Assembly (NCBI GenBank): GCA_013360395.1
Contig: JABWBQ010000034.1
Coordinates: 1-34,333 of the forward strand
Reading direction: 5' to 3'
DNA from: Flavobacteriales bacterium
GTDB taxonomy: Bacteria; Bacteroidota; Bacteroidia; Flavobacteriales_F; PHOS-HE28
Length of the DNA: 34,333 nucleotides
Shown: piece by piece, positions 1 to 7,535 of the stretch
Layout of the letters: each line of letters opens with the position of its first letter
How positions within the stretch are numbered: the first letter of the stretch is position 1
Program-made: the position numbers and the translations under genes
The notes under the pieces: model-generated
The model's database searches: none
Told to the model about the DNA's origin: nothing
What the model saw: the letters and a program-made list of their open reading frames with translations, nothing else

Positions 1-1588
1 CGGCCCCGGCGGCTTCACCAGCGACGACCAGAACCCGACGGTGTGTGTGCCGGGTACCTACACCCTGGTGGTGACGGGCACCAACGGCTGCACCAGCACT
101 GCCACGGCCGAAGTGCTGGAGGACACCACGGCGCCTGACCTGGATGCGGAGGCCACGCCGATCGATTGCAACACCATGGAGGCGACGTTGACGGCGACCT
201 CGCAAGCCGCAGTGTCCTTCCTGTGGACCGGCCCGAACGGCTTCAGCAGCGCCGGGCCCATGGCCACCACCATGGAAGCCGGCACCTACACGGTGACCGT
301 GACGGGTGAGAACGGATGCAGCGCCACCATGGATGTCGTCGTGATCGACCCCTGTGACAAGGATGAGTGCAGCGACCTCATCGTGATGTGCGGACCGGAC
401 GTGACCGTGGAATGCGGCAGTTCCCTGCACCCCTACGATGTGGGCCATCCGATCTTCCGCAAGGACGACAAGTGCCCCGAGGTGACCGTGGGCTGGACCG
501 ACAGCTGGAGCGGAAGCTGCCCCTACATCCTGACCCGTACCTGGTGGGCCACGGACGCCCTGGGCAACAGTGAGACCTGCGTGCAGATCATCACCGTGGT
601 GGACACCCAGGGCCCCGAGCTGATCGGTGTGCCGGCGGACATCACCGTGGCCTGCGACGAACTGAGCGATGAGCTGCCCGAGGTGCAAGCGGCGGACGCC
701 TGCAAGAGCGCGTCGACCGTGACGATGACCGAAGTGTTCGTGCCGGGGAACTGCCCGGGCAACTACCAGCTGGTGCAGACCTGGACCGCCACGGACGAGT
801 GCGGCAACAGCAGCAGCGCGACCCGGACCGTGACGGTGGTGGACAACGAAGCGCCCGTCCTGGTGGGTGTGCCCGCCGACCTCACCCTGGAGTGCGACCA
901 GAAACTGCCCGAACCCGCGGTGGTGGAAGCGCAGGATGCCTGCAGCACGGACCTCGAGGTGTTCTTCACCGAGGAGACCGTGCCCGGCGACTGCAAGAAC
1001 GAGTTCACCGTGGTGCGTACCTGGACCGTGACCGATCTGTGCGGCAACACCGCCACCGCCACCCAGACCATCGAGGTGGTGGACACCACCCCGCCGACCA
1101 TCCTGTGCTCGGTGACCGATCTGGAGACCGTGTGTGACAAGGTGCCCGACCCCGAGCTGTGCAAGGCCATCGACAATTGCAGCGGCGAGGTGGACGTGGT
1201 GTTCACCGAGGACGCCAGCGGCAAGGACTGCGAGAAGGGCTTCACCATCACGCGCACCTGGACGGCCGTGGACGACTGCGGCAACACCAGCGAGCTGGTG
1301 CAGGTGATCACCGTGCTGGGCAATAAGAAGCTGGCCGTCAGTGCCAACCCGAACCCCTTCCGCGTGAAGACCACCCTGCGCTTCACCGCTGACCGCGACG
1401 GGCAGGCCGTGCTTGACCTCACCGACCTGCAGGGCCGCCCGGTGGCCCGCCTCTTCGAGGGTCGCGTTGAGCATGGCACCGAGTACCAGGTGGAGCTGGG
1501 CGCCGAGGGCCTCACCGGCAACACCTACCTCTATCACCTGACGTTGGACGGCCGGAGCGTCCACGGGCGGCTGGTCCTGACCCGCTGA
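1..1588 (+). CDS. Repeat-rich adhesin-like T9SS cargo protein (5' partial)
   Basis: The reading frame is open from the left edge (frame of base 2), so the true start lies outside the window. The visible part begins with two Ig/PKD-like repeats that share a G-P-(G/N)-G-F motif and a closing G-x-Y-T-(L/V)-x-V-T-G-x-N-G-C motif. From about base 360 it continues with four cysteine-containing HYR-like repeats of about 80 residues, each with a T-W-(T/W)-(A/V)-T-D-x-C/L-G-N motif and ending V-I/T-V-V-D. The last 75 or so residues (from N-P-N-P-F) form a T9SS type A sorting domain ending in LVLTR. The protein is therefore probably exported through T9SS and displayed on or released from the cell surface. 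Ligand and function cannot be inferred; adhesion is a guess from the repeats. A strong terminator follows at 1610. Confidence 0.85.
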   Translation, partial: GPGGFTSDDQNPTVCVPGTYTLVVTGTNGCTSTATAEVLEDTTAPDLDAEATPIDCNTMEATLTATSQAAVSFLWTGPNGFSSAGPMATTMEAGTYTVTVTGENGCSATMDVVVIDPCDKDECSDLIVMCGPDVTVECGSSLHPYDVGHPIFRKDDKCPEVTVGWTDSWSGSCPYILTRTWWATDALGNSETCVQIITVVDTQGPELIGVPADITVACDELSDELPEVQAADACKSASTVTMTEVFVPGNCPGNYQLVQTWTATDECGNSSSATRTVTVVDNEAPVLVGVPADLTLECDQKLPEPAVVEAQDACSTDLEVFFTEETVPGDCKNEFTVVRTWTVTDLCGNTATATQTIEVVDTTPPTILCSVTDLETVCDKVPDPELCKAIDNCSGEVDVVFTEDASGKDCEKGFTITRTWTAVDDCGNTSELVQVITVLGNKKLAVSANPNPFRVKTTLRFTADRDGQAVLDLTDLQGRPVARLFEGRVEHGTEYQVELGAEGLTGNTYLYHLTLDGRSVHGRLVLTR

Positions 1589-1609
1589 CCGGTCCACGAC
1601 CCCTACGAC

Positions 1610-1638
1610 AGGACCCCCTCCCGCCCGGAGGGGGTCCT
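1610..1638 (+). terminator. Hairpin terminator after the adhesin-like gene
   Basis: A perfect 12-bp stem (AGGACCCCCTCC at 1610-1621 with its complement at 1627-1638) encloses a five-base loop. It lies 22 bases after the stop codon at 1586-1588. The T tract after the stem is weak (TCGTTG), but the stem is very stable. Confidence 0.8.
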
Positions 1639-1650
1639 TCGTTGTGGGCC

Positions 1651-1658
1651 TACCTTCG
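1651..1658 (+). promoter_or_regulatory. Putative -7 box (TACCTTCG) of rarA
   Basis: TACCTTCG fits the Bacteroidota TAnnTTTG box with one change. It ends four bases before the ATG at 1663, so transcription would begin at or near the start codon. No clear TTTG -33 box is seen; that position falls within the preceding terminator stem. Confidence 0.45.
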
Positions 1659-1662
1659 CCGC

Positions 1663-2934
1663 ATGGATGCCGCGCCACTGGCCGAGCGCATGCGCCCCCG
1701 CCACCTGGACGAGGTCGTGGGCCAGGAACACCTGGTGGGCCCTGAGGGGATCCTGCGCCGGGCCATCGCCGGCGGCATGCTGCCCAGCATGGTGCTGTGG
1801 GGACCTCCAGGGGTGGGCAAGACCACCCTGGCCCGGCTGATCGCCGAACAACTGCAACGCCCCTTCTTCACCCTCAGCGCCATCAGCAGCGGGGTGAAGG
1901 AGGTGCGCGAGGTCATCGAGCAGGCCGGGGGAAAGGGCCTCTTCGCACGCAGTGCCGTGCTCTTCATCGACGAGATCCACCGCTTCAGCAAAGCCCAGCA
2001 GGACAGCCTGCTCGGCGCCGTGGAAAAGGGCACCATCACCCTGATCGGCGCCACCACCGAGAACCCCAGCTTCGAGGTGATCGGCGCCCTGCTGAGCCGC
2101 TGCCAGGTGTACGTGCTGCGGCCGCTGGCCGAGGAACACCTCCTGGCCCTGCTTGACCGGGCCATGCGCCAGGACACCGAGCTGCGGCACAGGTCCATCG
2201 CCCTCGCGGGCACGGAGGCCCTGCTGCGCGCCAGCGGGGGCGATGCCCGAAGGCTGCTGAACACCTTCGAGCTGTGCGTGAAGGCCGCCGGCGACGGTGT
2301 GATCTCCATCACCGACGAACTGGTGAAGCAGGTGGTGCAGGGCCAGGCCGCGCGTTACGACAAGCAGGGTGAACAGCACTACGACATCATCAGCGCGTTC
2401 ATCAAGAGCATGCGCGGCAGCGATCCGCACGCGGCGCTGTACTGGCTGGCCCGCATGGTGGAAGGCGGCGAGGACCCGCTGTTCATCGCCCGCCGCATGG
2501 TGATCCTGGCCAGCGAGGATGTGGGCAACGCCGATCCGAACGCCCTGCTGCTGGCCACCACCGCCATGCAGGCCGCCCAAATGGTGGGCTGGCCCGAAAG
2601 CCGCATCATCCTGGGCCAGTGCGCGGTGTACCTGGCCTGCGCACCCAAGAGCAACGCCTCGTACAAGGGCATCGGCGCCGCCCAGCAACTGGTGCAGCGC
2701 ACCGGCGACCTGCCCGTGCCGCTGCACCTGCGCAACGCCCCCACCCGCCTGATGAAGGACCTCGGCTACGGCCGCGACTACCAGTACAGCCACGACCAGC
2801 CCGGCCATGCCGGCGACCAGGAATTCCTGCCCGAGGCCGTCAGCGGCACGCGCCTCTACACGCCGGGCGACAACCCCCGCGAGCAGCGCTGGGCCGAACA
2901 CCTCGACCGCATCTGGAAGGACCGGTACCGCTGA
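1663..2934 (+). CDS. rarA: Replication-associated recombination protein A (RarA/MgsA AAA+ ATPase)
   Basis: This 423-residue AAA+ ATPase belongs to the RarA/MgsA/WRNIP1 family, cytoplasmic proteins that act at stalled replication forks. The N-terminal P-L-A-E-R-M-R-P-x-x-L-D-E-V-V-G-Q-E-H motif is typical. Walker A is GPPGVGKTT at residues 47-55 (Lys53) and Walker B is VLFIDEIH at about 99-106, followed by a sensor 1 region (GATTENPSF). The C-terminal half carries the family tetramerisation region (SAFIKSMRGSDPHAALYWLARM) and ends with the usual R-L-Y-x-P-G-D-N segment. Length is normal. An in-frame TTG at 1642 exists, but the ATG at 1663 matches the family N-terminus. The gene sits alone between two terminated or convergent neighbours, and its stop codon abuts that of the convergent gene at 2935. 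Confidence 0.97.
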   Translation: MDAAPLAERMRPRHLDEVVGQEHLVGPEGILRRAIAGGMLPSMVLWGPPGVGKTTLARLIAEQLQRPFFTLSAISSGVKEVREVIEQAGGKGLFARSAVLFIDEIHRFSKAQQDSLLGAVEKGTITLIGATTENPSFEVIGALLSRCQVYVLRPLAEEHLLALLDRAMRQDTELRHRSIALAGTEALLRASGGDARRLLNTFELCVKAAGDGVISITDELVKQVVQGQAARYDKQGEQHYDIISAFIKSMRGSDPHAALYWLARMVEGGEDPLFIARRMVILASEDVGNADPNALLLATTAMQAAQMVGWPESRIILGQCAVYLACAPKSNASYKGIGAAQQLVQRTGDLPVPLHLRNAPTRLMKDLGYGRDYQYSHDQPGHAGDQEFLPEAVSGTRLYTPGDNPREQRWAEHLDRIWKDRYR

Positions 2935-3381
2935 TCAATGCGCCCGCTCGTTCTCCATGAAGCGGCGGTGCATGTCGTAGATCACGCCCAGGCTCACCAT
3001 CAGCCCGCCCAGCCCCTGTTCCAGCATCTGCCAAAGGGCATCGATCACCACGTGCACGGCCCCCGATTTGGCGAAGCTCATCCCCAGGATGTACACCAGC
3101 AGGAAGACCACGAAGCCCACCGCGGCGCCCAGCAGGGCGCTCATCAGCGGAAAGGCCCGTTTGAGGCTCACCCACTCGTAGGCGATGGCCTGATGCACCA
3201 GGAAGGTGATCGCCATGCCGATGATCAGGTACACCAGGCCGCTCAGGGCCAGGTACAACGGCAACGGGATCCGCAGGTCCTGCAGGTCGGTCAGCGCCAG
3301 CCCATGCCACACGTACGAAAGCCCGTACATCAGCACGCTTGATGCGATCCAAGGGACCAGGAACCCGCGTTTTCCGAACAT
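2935..3381 (-). CDS. Four-helix integral membrane protein of unknown function
   Basis: This 148-residue protein has four predicted membrane segments, at about residues 7-29, 40-65, 75-105 and 115-138, with a short charged C-terminus (HRRFMENERAH). It is predicted to sit in the inner membrane. I do not recognise the family. The ATG at 3381 has a good Shine-Dalgarno sequence (GGAGGAAGG a few bases upstream), unusual for this window and supporting the start. It is convergent with rarA without any intervening base and divergent from the lipoprotein-like gene at 3440. Confidence 0.8.
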   Translation of the reverse strand: MFGKRGFLVPWIASSVLMYGLSYVWHGLALTDLQDLRIPLPLYLALSGLVYLIIGMAITFLVHQAIAYEWVSLKRAFPLMSALLGAAVGFVVFLLVYILGMSFAKSGAVHVVIDALWQMLEQGLGGLMVSLGVIYDMHRRFMENERAH

Positions 3382-3423
3382 GCCTTCCTCCAGGGACGTT
3401 GCCGCGCCAACAAGCGGCGGTGG

Positions 3424-3432
3424 CTAAATTAC
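3424..3432. promoter_or_regulatory. Possible overlapping divergent -7 boxes
   Basis: One AT-rich patch in otherwise GC-rich DNA reads TAAATTAC on the plus strand (3425-3432, seven bases before the ATG at 3440) and TAATTTAG on the minus strand (3431-3424, upstream of the gene starting at 3381). Both approximate TAnnTTTG with one or two mismatches, so a single patch may serve both directions. No good -33 box was seen for either. Confidence 0.35.
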
Positions 3433-3439
3433 GCCCCCT

Positions 3440-5059
3440 ATGAGGAACGATGCCGCCACGGCCAGGGTTGCCTCGGCCATCGCCGTGGTGTGCGCCCTGG
3501 GGGTGGGATCCACGGGCTGCCGCAAGGACGCCGGACCCGCCCGGTGGGATGTGGATGTGCTGGCCCCCCTGGTGAACACTTCGCTCACGATCGGCGACCT
3601 CGTGGCCGATTCGCTGTTGGTGGAGGGCGACGCCGGGGAGCTGAGCCTGTTGTACCGCACCGAGCTCTTCGGCATCCGCCTGGACACCCTGTTGCAGGTC
3701 CCCGACACGGGGATCACTTACAGCTACGTACTGCCCGTTCCGGGACCGCTCTTCTTCGCCGCCGGCGCCCTGCTGCCCACCGACGAGGACGCCACCGCCC
3801 TGGACCTGGAGGGTGTGCAGCTGCGCACGCTGGCGATCCGGAGCGGGCAACTGGAGGTGGCCCTCACCAACATGATCGCCAGCGGCATCCACGGCACCTT
3901 CGCCCTGCCCGGTGCCACCTTCAACGGCCAGCCCGTCGCCGTGCAAGGGGCCGTGCCCGCCGGCAGCCCGCAAACCCCCTCGGCGACCACGCTCACCCGC
4001 GACCTCGCCGGTCATTGGTTCGACCTGCGCGGACCGGCCTTCGACCAGGTGAACGCCCTCCACTCCCAGGTCACCATCCAGCTGGACCCGAACGGTGCGG
4101 GGGCCAACGTCACCAACATGGACAGTGTGAAAGCCGTGGCCACCTACTCCGATATCGTGCCCCAGTACGCCGAGGGCTACTTCGGGAACCGCGTGGAGCA
4201 GGTGGGCCCGGAGCACACCGAACTCGACCTCTTCGACCGCATCACCCACGGCCTGCTCGACATCGACCAGGCCGAGGCCCGCATCCGCATCAGCAACGGG
4301 GTGGGCGCCGACCTCCGCATCCGCATCCACGAACTGGTATCGGAGAACACACGCACCGGTACGGAGGTCCCGCTGACGGGACCGCTGGTGGGCGTGCCCA
4401 TCAACCTCACCCGCGCGCTCGACTTGGGCGGCAGCTTCCAGCCCACCGTGTGGAACGCCACCCTGCACACCGGCAACAGCAGCATCGCACCCTTCGTGGA
4501 GAACCTGCCCGACCGCCTGCGTTATGCCATGGACCTGGAGCTGAACCCGCTGGGCGACGTGAGCAACGGGCACGATTTCCTCTACTACGAAAGCGCCATC
4601 AGTGCCCGGTTGGAACTGGAGATGCCCCTGCGGCTGATCGCCACGGACCTCACCGTGGAGCGCACCCTCACGCCCGACCTGCCGGGCACGGCCGAGGGGC
4701 ACGGCCTCACCGAAGGCACCCTCACCCTGTTCGCCACCAACGGCTTCCCCTTCCGGGCCCGGCTCCTGTTGGACATCCTGGACGCGAACGGCGCGGTGGC
4801 GGGCGTCATTCCCGTGGTGGGCGAAGTGGCCTCCGGCGAGGTGGACCCCGACGGGCTGGTGCGCGACCCGGTACGCTCCACCTGCACGGCCTCCCTCTCC
4901 CCCGCCCTGGTGGACCTGCTCTACACGGGCCTCCCGCTCCGGGTGCGCGCGGTCTTCAACACCGCCGACCAGGCCCAGCACCTGCCGCTGATGGCCCACT
5001 ACCGCCTGGACCTGCAGGTGGTGGCCGGCGTGAACCATGTGGTGAACGGCGATGAGTGA
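3440..5059 (+). CDS. Exported lipoprotein-like protein of unknown function
   Basis: This 539-residue protein starts with a basic region, a hydrophobic segment (about residues 10-24) and a cysteine at about residue 27 in the context GSTGC, a loose lipobox. It is therefore probably a lipoprotein or at least exported. The mature part is rich in beta-strand-type sequence, opening with W-D-V-D-V-L-A-P-L-V-N-T-S-L-T-I, a pattern I associate with uncharacterised Bacteroidota surface proteins. No catalytic motif is visible. It overlaps the next gene by 8 bases, so the two are very likely translated from one message and may form an outer-membrane pair. The identity of the family is not known to me. 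Confidence 0.8.
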   Translation: MRNDAATARVASAIAVVCALGVGSTGCRKDAGPARWDVDVLAPLVNTSLTIGDLVADSLLVEGDAGELSLLYRTELFGIRLDTLLQVPDTGITYSYVLPVPGPLFFAAGALLPTDEDATALDLEGVQLRTLAIRSGQLEVALTNMIASGIHGTFALPGATFNGQPVAVQGAVPAGSPQTPSATTLTRDLAGHWFDLRGPAFDQVNALHSQVTIQLDPNGAGANVTNMDSVKAVATYSDIVPQYAEGYFGNRVEQVGPEHTELDLFDRITHGLLDIDQAEARIRISNGVGADLRIRIHELVSENTRTGTEVPLTGPLVGVPINLTRALDLGGSFQPTVWNATLHTGNSSIAPFVENLPDRLRYAMDLELNPLGDVSNGHDFLYYESAISARLELEMPLRLIATDLTVERTLTPDLPGTAEGHGLTEGTLTLFATNGFPFRARLLLDILDANGAVAGVIPVVGEVASGEVDPDGLVRDPVRSTCTASLSPALVDLLYTGLPLRVRAVFNTADQAQHLPLMAHYRLDLQVVAGVNHVVNGDE

Positions 5060-6281
5060 ACGCCTGCACGCCCTGGCCCTGGCGCTGGCCGTTCCCCTGT
5101 TCGCCGGCGCACAGGACCTGCTGCCCGCGGGCATCCCTGCGGAAGCGGACCGCCTGGAACTGCACGGTGGCTTCGCGTACGACGCGAACACCCTGTTGAA
5201 CGAGCTCGTCCTCGACCTGGCGCAGGGCGGTTTCGTGGCGCGTGATGTGCGCCTGCGCAGCCAGGAGGCGCTGCGCACCAACAACCGCATGGGGCAGGTG
5301 ATGCAGGTGGGGCTGCACGCCGTGTTCGGCGACAGCGTGCTCGGCCGGCCCGGCCTGAAAGTGCTGCTGTCCGCCGCCTACACGGACCAGGTCGGGCTGC
5401 GTTTCCGTCCCGACGTGTACGAACTGACCTTCTTCGGCAACGCCGGTTCCGCGGGCCGGATGGCCGACCTCTCCGGATCGGCCTTCGAACGGCAGCGCTA
5501 CCAGACCCTGGGCGCCGGCCTGTACAACGTGCGCACCGGAAGCTGGGTCCGGTTCGACCTGGTGAAAGGGAGCTCGTGGACGTCCGTGGACCTTCAGGAT
5601 GCGACCCTCTTCACAGCGGCCGACGGCACCCGCCTGGACCTGCGGCTTCACGGCAGCTACCACCAGAGCGATACCGCACGCAACGACCTGGGTGCCTTCA
5701 ACGGGATCGGCGCCGCGGTCAGCTTCGCACAGCGCTTCGGCCTGCCCGGCCGCAACGGTGCCACGCACCGCATCACCGTGGGGGCCGACGACCTGGGTGC
5801 CGTGCGGTGGGGCCCGCGCACCCTGCACACCAGCGCGGACACCGGCCTCGCCTTCGACGGGTTCGATGTGGAGGACATCTTCGACCTGGACGGTGCGCTC
5901 ACGGGCGAACAACAGCTGTTGGACACCTTCGGCGTACGCCCTGTCACGGGCGCGCGTTGGCACATGCTTCCGGTGCATGCCTGGGTGGCGTACGGCGCCA
6001 CCTGGGCCACGGGCTGGCGGATGGACCTGCGGGTGGCCCAGCGTGCCCTGCCCGGCTTCATCCCCTTCGCCCAGGTCATCGGCTGGCGTCGGTTCGGGGA
6101 CCAGTACGTGGGCCTTTCGGCCCAGTACGGCGGTTCCGGCGGGCTGCGTGCCGGGCTGCACGGCCGGTTCCGCATCACCCGCTGGCTGGGGGCCGAGCTG
6201 CTGCTGCCCAACCTGTACGGCTTCACCGGCCCACGGGCCCGTGGTTTCGCCGCGCAGGTGGGCCTGGTGTTCATCCCCTGA
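5052..6281 (+). CDS. Predicted outer-membrane barrel-like protein
   Basis: This 409-residue protein has a signal peptide ending near A-G-A-Q-D (about residue 20). Alternating hydrophobic and polar strands with many Gly, Tyr, Phe and Arg residues follow (for example GLRFRPDVYELTFFGNAG and WRMDLRVAQRALPGF), and the protein ends in the strand GFAAQVGLVFIP with a near-terminal aromatic residue. This suggests an outer-membrane beta-barrel, possibly related to DUF5723-type Bacteroidota proteins, but that family assignment is uncertain. The ATG at 5052 overlaps the end of the lipoprotein-like gene, and trmD follows 14 bases after its stop. The lipoprotein/barrel pairing suggests a shared envelope role that cannot be specified. 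Confidence 0.75.
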   Translation: MSERLHALALALAVPLFAGAQDLLPAGIPAEADRLELHGGFAYDANTLLNELVLDLAQGGFVARDVRLRSQEALRTNNRMGQVMQVGLHAVFGDSVLGRPGLKVLLSAAYTDQVGLRFRPDVYELTFFGNAGSAGRMADLSGSAFERQRYQTLGAGLYNVRTGSWVRFDLVKGSSWTSVDLQDATLFTAADGTRLDLRLHGSYHQSDTARNDLGAFNGIGAAVSFAQRFGLPGRNGATHRITVGADDLGAVRWGPRTLHTSADTGLAFDGFDVEDIFDLDGALTGEQQLLDTFGVRPVTGARWHMLPVHAWVAYGATWATGWRMDLRVAQRALPGFIPFAQVIGWRRFGDQYVGLSAQYGGSGGLRAGLHGRFRITRWLGAELLLPNLYGFTGPRARGFAAQVGLVFIP

Positions 6282-6295
6282 GGAACTTCGCACCC

Positions 6296-7015
6296 ATGGT
6301 CCGCCTCCGCATCGACATCCTCTCGGCCGTGCCGCGCCTGCTGGACAGCTGGTTCGCCGAAAGCATCCTGCAACGCGCCCAGCAGAAAGGCCTGGTGGAA
6401 GTGGTGGTGCACGACCTGCGCCAGTGGAGCACCGACAAGCACCGGCGGATCGATGACTATGTGTTCGGTGGTGGCGCCGGGATGGTGCTGCAGGTGGAAC
6501 CCATCCACCGGGCCATCACCCAGCTGAAGGGCGAGCGCCCCTACGATGCGGTGATCTACCTGAGCCCGGACGGGGAGTTGCTGGACCAGCCGCTGGCCAA
6601 CCGCTTGAGCGTGCACCGCAACCTGATCCTGCTCTGCGGGCATTACAAAGGCGTGGACGAGCGGGTGCGCACGCACCTGGTGGACCTGGAGGTGAGCATC
6701 GGCAACTACGTGCTGAGCGGCGGCGAGCTCGGGGCGGCGGTGCTCAGCGACGCCCTGATCCGCCTGGTGCCGGGGGTGCTGAGCGACGAGACCTCGGCCT
6801 TGAGCGACAGCTTCCAGGACGGCCTGGTGGCCCCGCCGGTGTACACCCGTCCCGCCGTGTACGGCGATTGGAAGGTGCCCGACATCCTGCTCAGCGGGCA
6901 CGAGGCGCGCATCGCCGAATGGCGCCACCAGCAGGCCGTGGAACGCACCCGGGAGCGCCGGCCCGAGCTGCTGGAAGGCGGTGGCGACGGGACCGGAACC
7001 TTCGGCGAAGGCTGA
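6296..7015 (+). CDS. trmD: tRNA (guanine-37-N1)-methyltransferase TrmD
   Basis: TrmD transfers a methyl group from S-adenosylmethionine to G37 of tRNAs reading CNN codons, preventing +1 frameshifting, in the cytoplasm. The 239-residue product has the SPOUT trefoil-knot motifs: R-R-I-D-D-Y-V-F-G-G-G-A-G-M near residue 55, L-L-C-G-H-Y-K-G-V-D-E-R near 110 and I-G-N-Y-V-L-S-G-G-E near 135. The C-terminal helical part includes Y-T-R-P and the usual L-L-S-G-x-H. The start at 6296 gives the expected N-terminus (RIDILSAVPRLL) and has a GAGGAA upstream. The gene precedes rplS, a pairing also found in many other bacteria, where rpsP and rimM often precede them; here those two are absent and the upstream partners are envelope genes. 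The distal C-terminus (GGGDGTGTFGEG) is a low-complexity tail. Confidence 0.97.
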   Translation: MVRLRIDILSAVPRLLDSWFAESILQRAQQKGLVEVVVHDLRQWSTDKHRRIDDYVFGGGAGMVLQVEPIHRAITQLKGERPYDAVIYLSPDGELLDQPLANRLSVHRNLILLCGHYKGVDERVRTHLVDLEVSIGNYVLSGGELGAAVLSDALIRLVPGVLSDETSALSDSFQDGLVAPPVYTRPAVYGDWKVPDILLSGHEARIAEWRHQQAVERTRERRPELLEGGGDGTGTFGEG

Positions 7016-7041
7016 GCGGAGCGGGGATCCGGAAAGTTCCG

Positions 7042-7049
7042 TAATATTG
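7042..7049 (+). promoter_or_regulatory. Putative -7 box (TAATATTG) of rplS
   Basis: TAATATTG lies 43 bases before the rplS ATG and fits TAnnTTTG except at one position. It implies a leader of about 35 bases containing a small hairpin (GCGGG at 7061-7065 paired with CCCGC at 7071-7075). The box suggests rplS can be transcribed apart from trmD. Confidence 0.4.
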
Positions 7050-7092
7050 CGGCCCCGAACGCGGGTCATGCCCGCATAAGTGCCTGAGCGCC

Positions 7093-7461
7093 ATGGATAA
7101 GCTGAAGCAACTCGAAAAGGAATGGGCACCCCTGAAGGCCATGCCCGACTTCAAGGCCGGTGACACCATCACCGTGCACTACAAGATCGTGGAGGGCAAC
7201 AAGGAGCGCATCCAGCAGTTCCAAGGCGTGGTGATCCAGCGCAAGGGCTCGGGCAGCACCGCCACCTTCACCGTGCGCAAGATGAGCGGCAACGTGGGCG
7301 TGGAGCGCATCTTCCCCGTGTCGTCCCCCTTCATCGATCAGGTGGACGTGAACAAGCGCGGCGACGTGCGGCGTGCCCGTATCTTCTACCTGCGTGAGCG
7401 CCGCGGCAAGAGCGCCCGCATCACCGAGAAGCGCCAGAACGTGGCCGCCACGGCCCAGTGA
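7093..7461 (+). CDS. rplS: 50S ribosomal protein L19 (bL19)
   Basis: This 122-residue bL19 lies at the interface of the two ribosomal subunits. Typical sequence includes [22 protein letters not shown] near residue 19, then [12 protein letters not shown], and further on G-V-E-R-I-F-P and S-P-F-I. It ends in the basic region [17 protein letters not shown]. The C-terminus is slightly longer than in many homologues. The ATG at 7093 has no clear Shine-Dalgarno sequence. A GNRA-loop terminator follows at 7483. Confidence 0.98.
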   Translation: MDKLKQLEKEWAPLKAMPDFKAGDTITVHYKIVEGNKERIQQFQGVVIQRKGSGSTATFTVRKMSGNVGVERIFPVSSPFIDQVDVNKRGDVRRARIFYLRERRGKSARITEKRQNVAATAQ

Positions 7462-7482
7462 GGCGTATCGCTGTGAACTCCG

Positions 7483-7508
7483 AAGGGCCCCGGCAACGGG
7501 GCCTTTTT
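7483..7508 (+). terminator. Rho-independent terminator of rplS
   Basis: GGCCCCG (7486-7492) pairs with CGGGGCC (7497-7503) around a GCAA tetraloop, and the stem extends with A-T and G-T pairs into a run of five T (7504-7508). It is a textbook intrinsic terminator 25 bases after the rplS stop. Confidence 0.9.
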
Positions 7509-7524
7509 CGTTGAAGGCGACGAG

Positions 7525-7532
7525 TAGATTTG
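7525..7532 (+). promoter_or_regulatory. Perfect TAnnTTTG box before the LamG/kelch gene
   Basis: TAGATTTG matches the Bacteroidota -7 consensus exactly and ends three bases before the ATG at 7536. A T-rich stretch (the tail of the rplS terminator, 7504-7508) sits at the -33 distance. A start point about seven bases downstream would fall inside the start codon region. Confidence 0.55.
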
Positions 7533-7535
7533 AAC

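Noticed and set aside
2840-5290. A long minus-strand open frame across the gene at 3440
   Set aside because: Low-complexity antisense product spanning several unrelated genes; the plus-strand frame has an export signal and coherent length.
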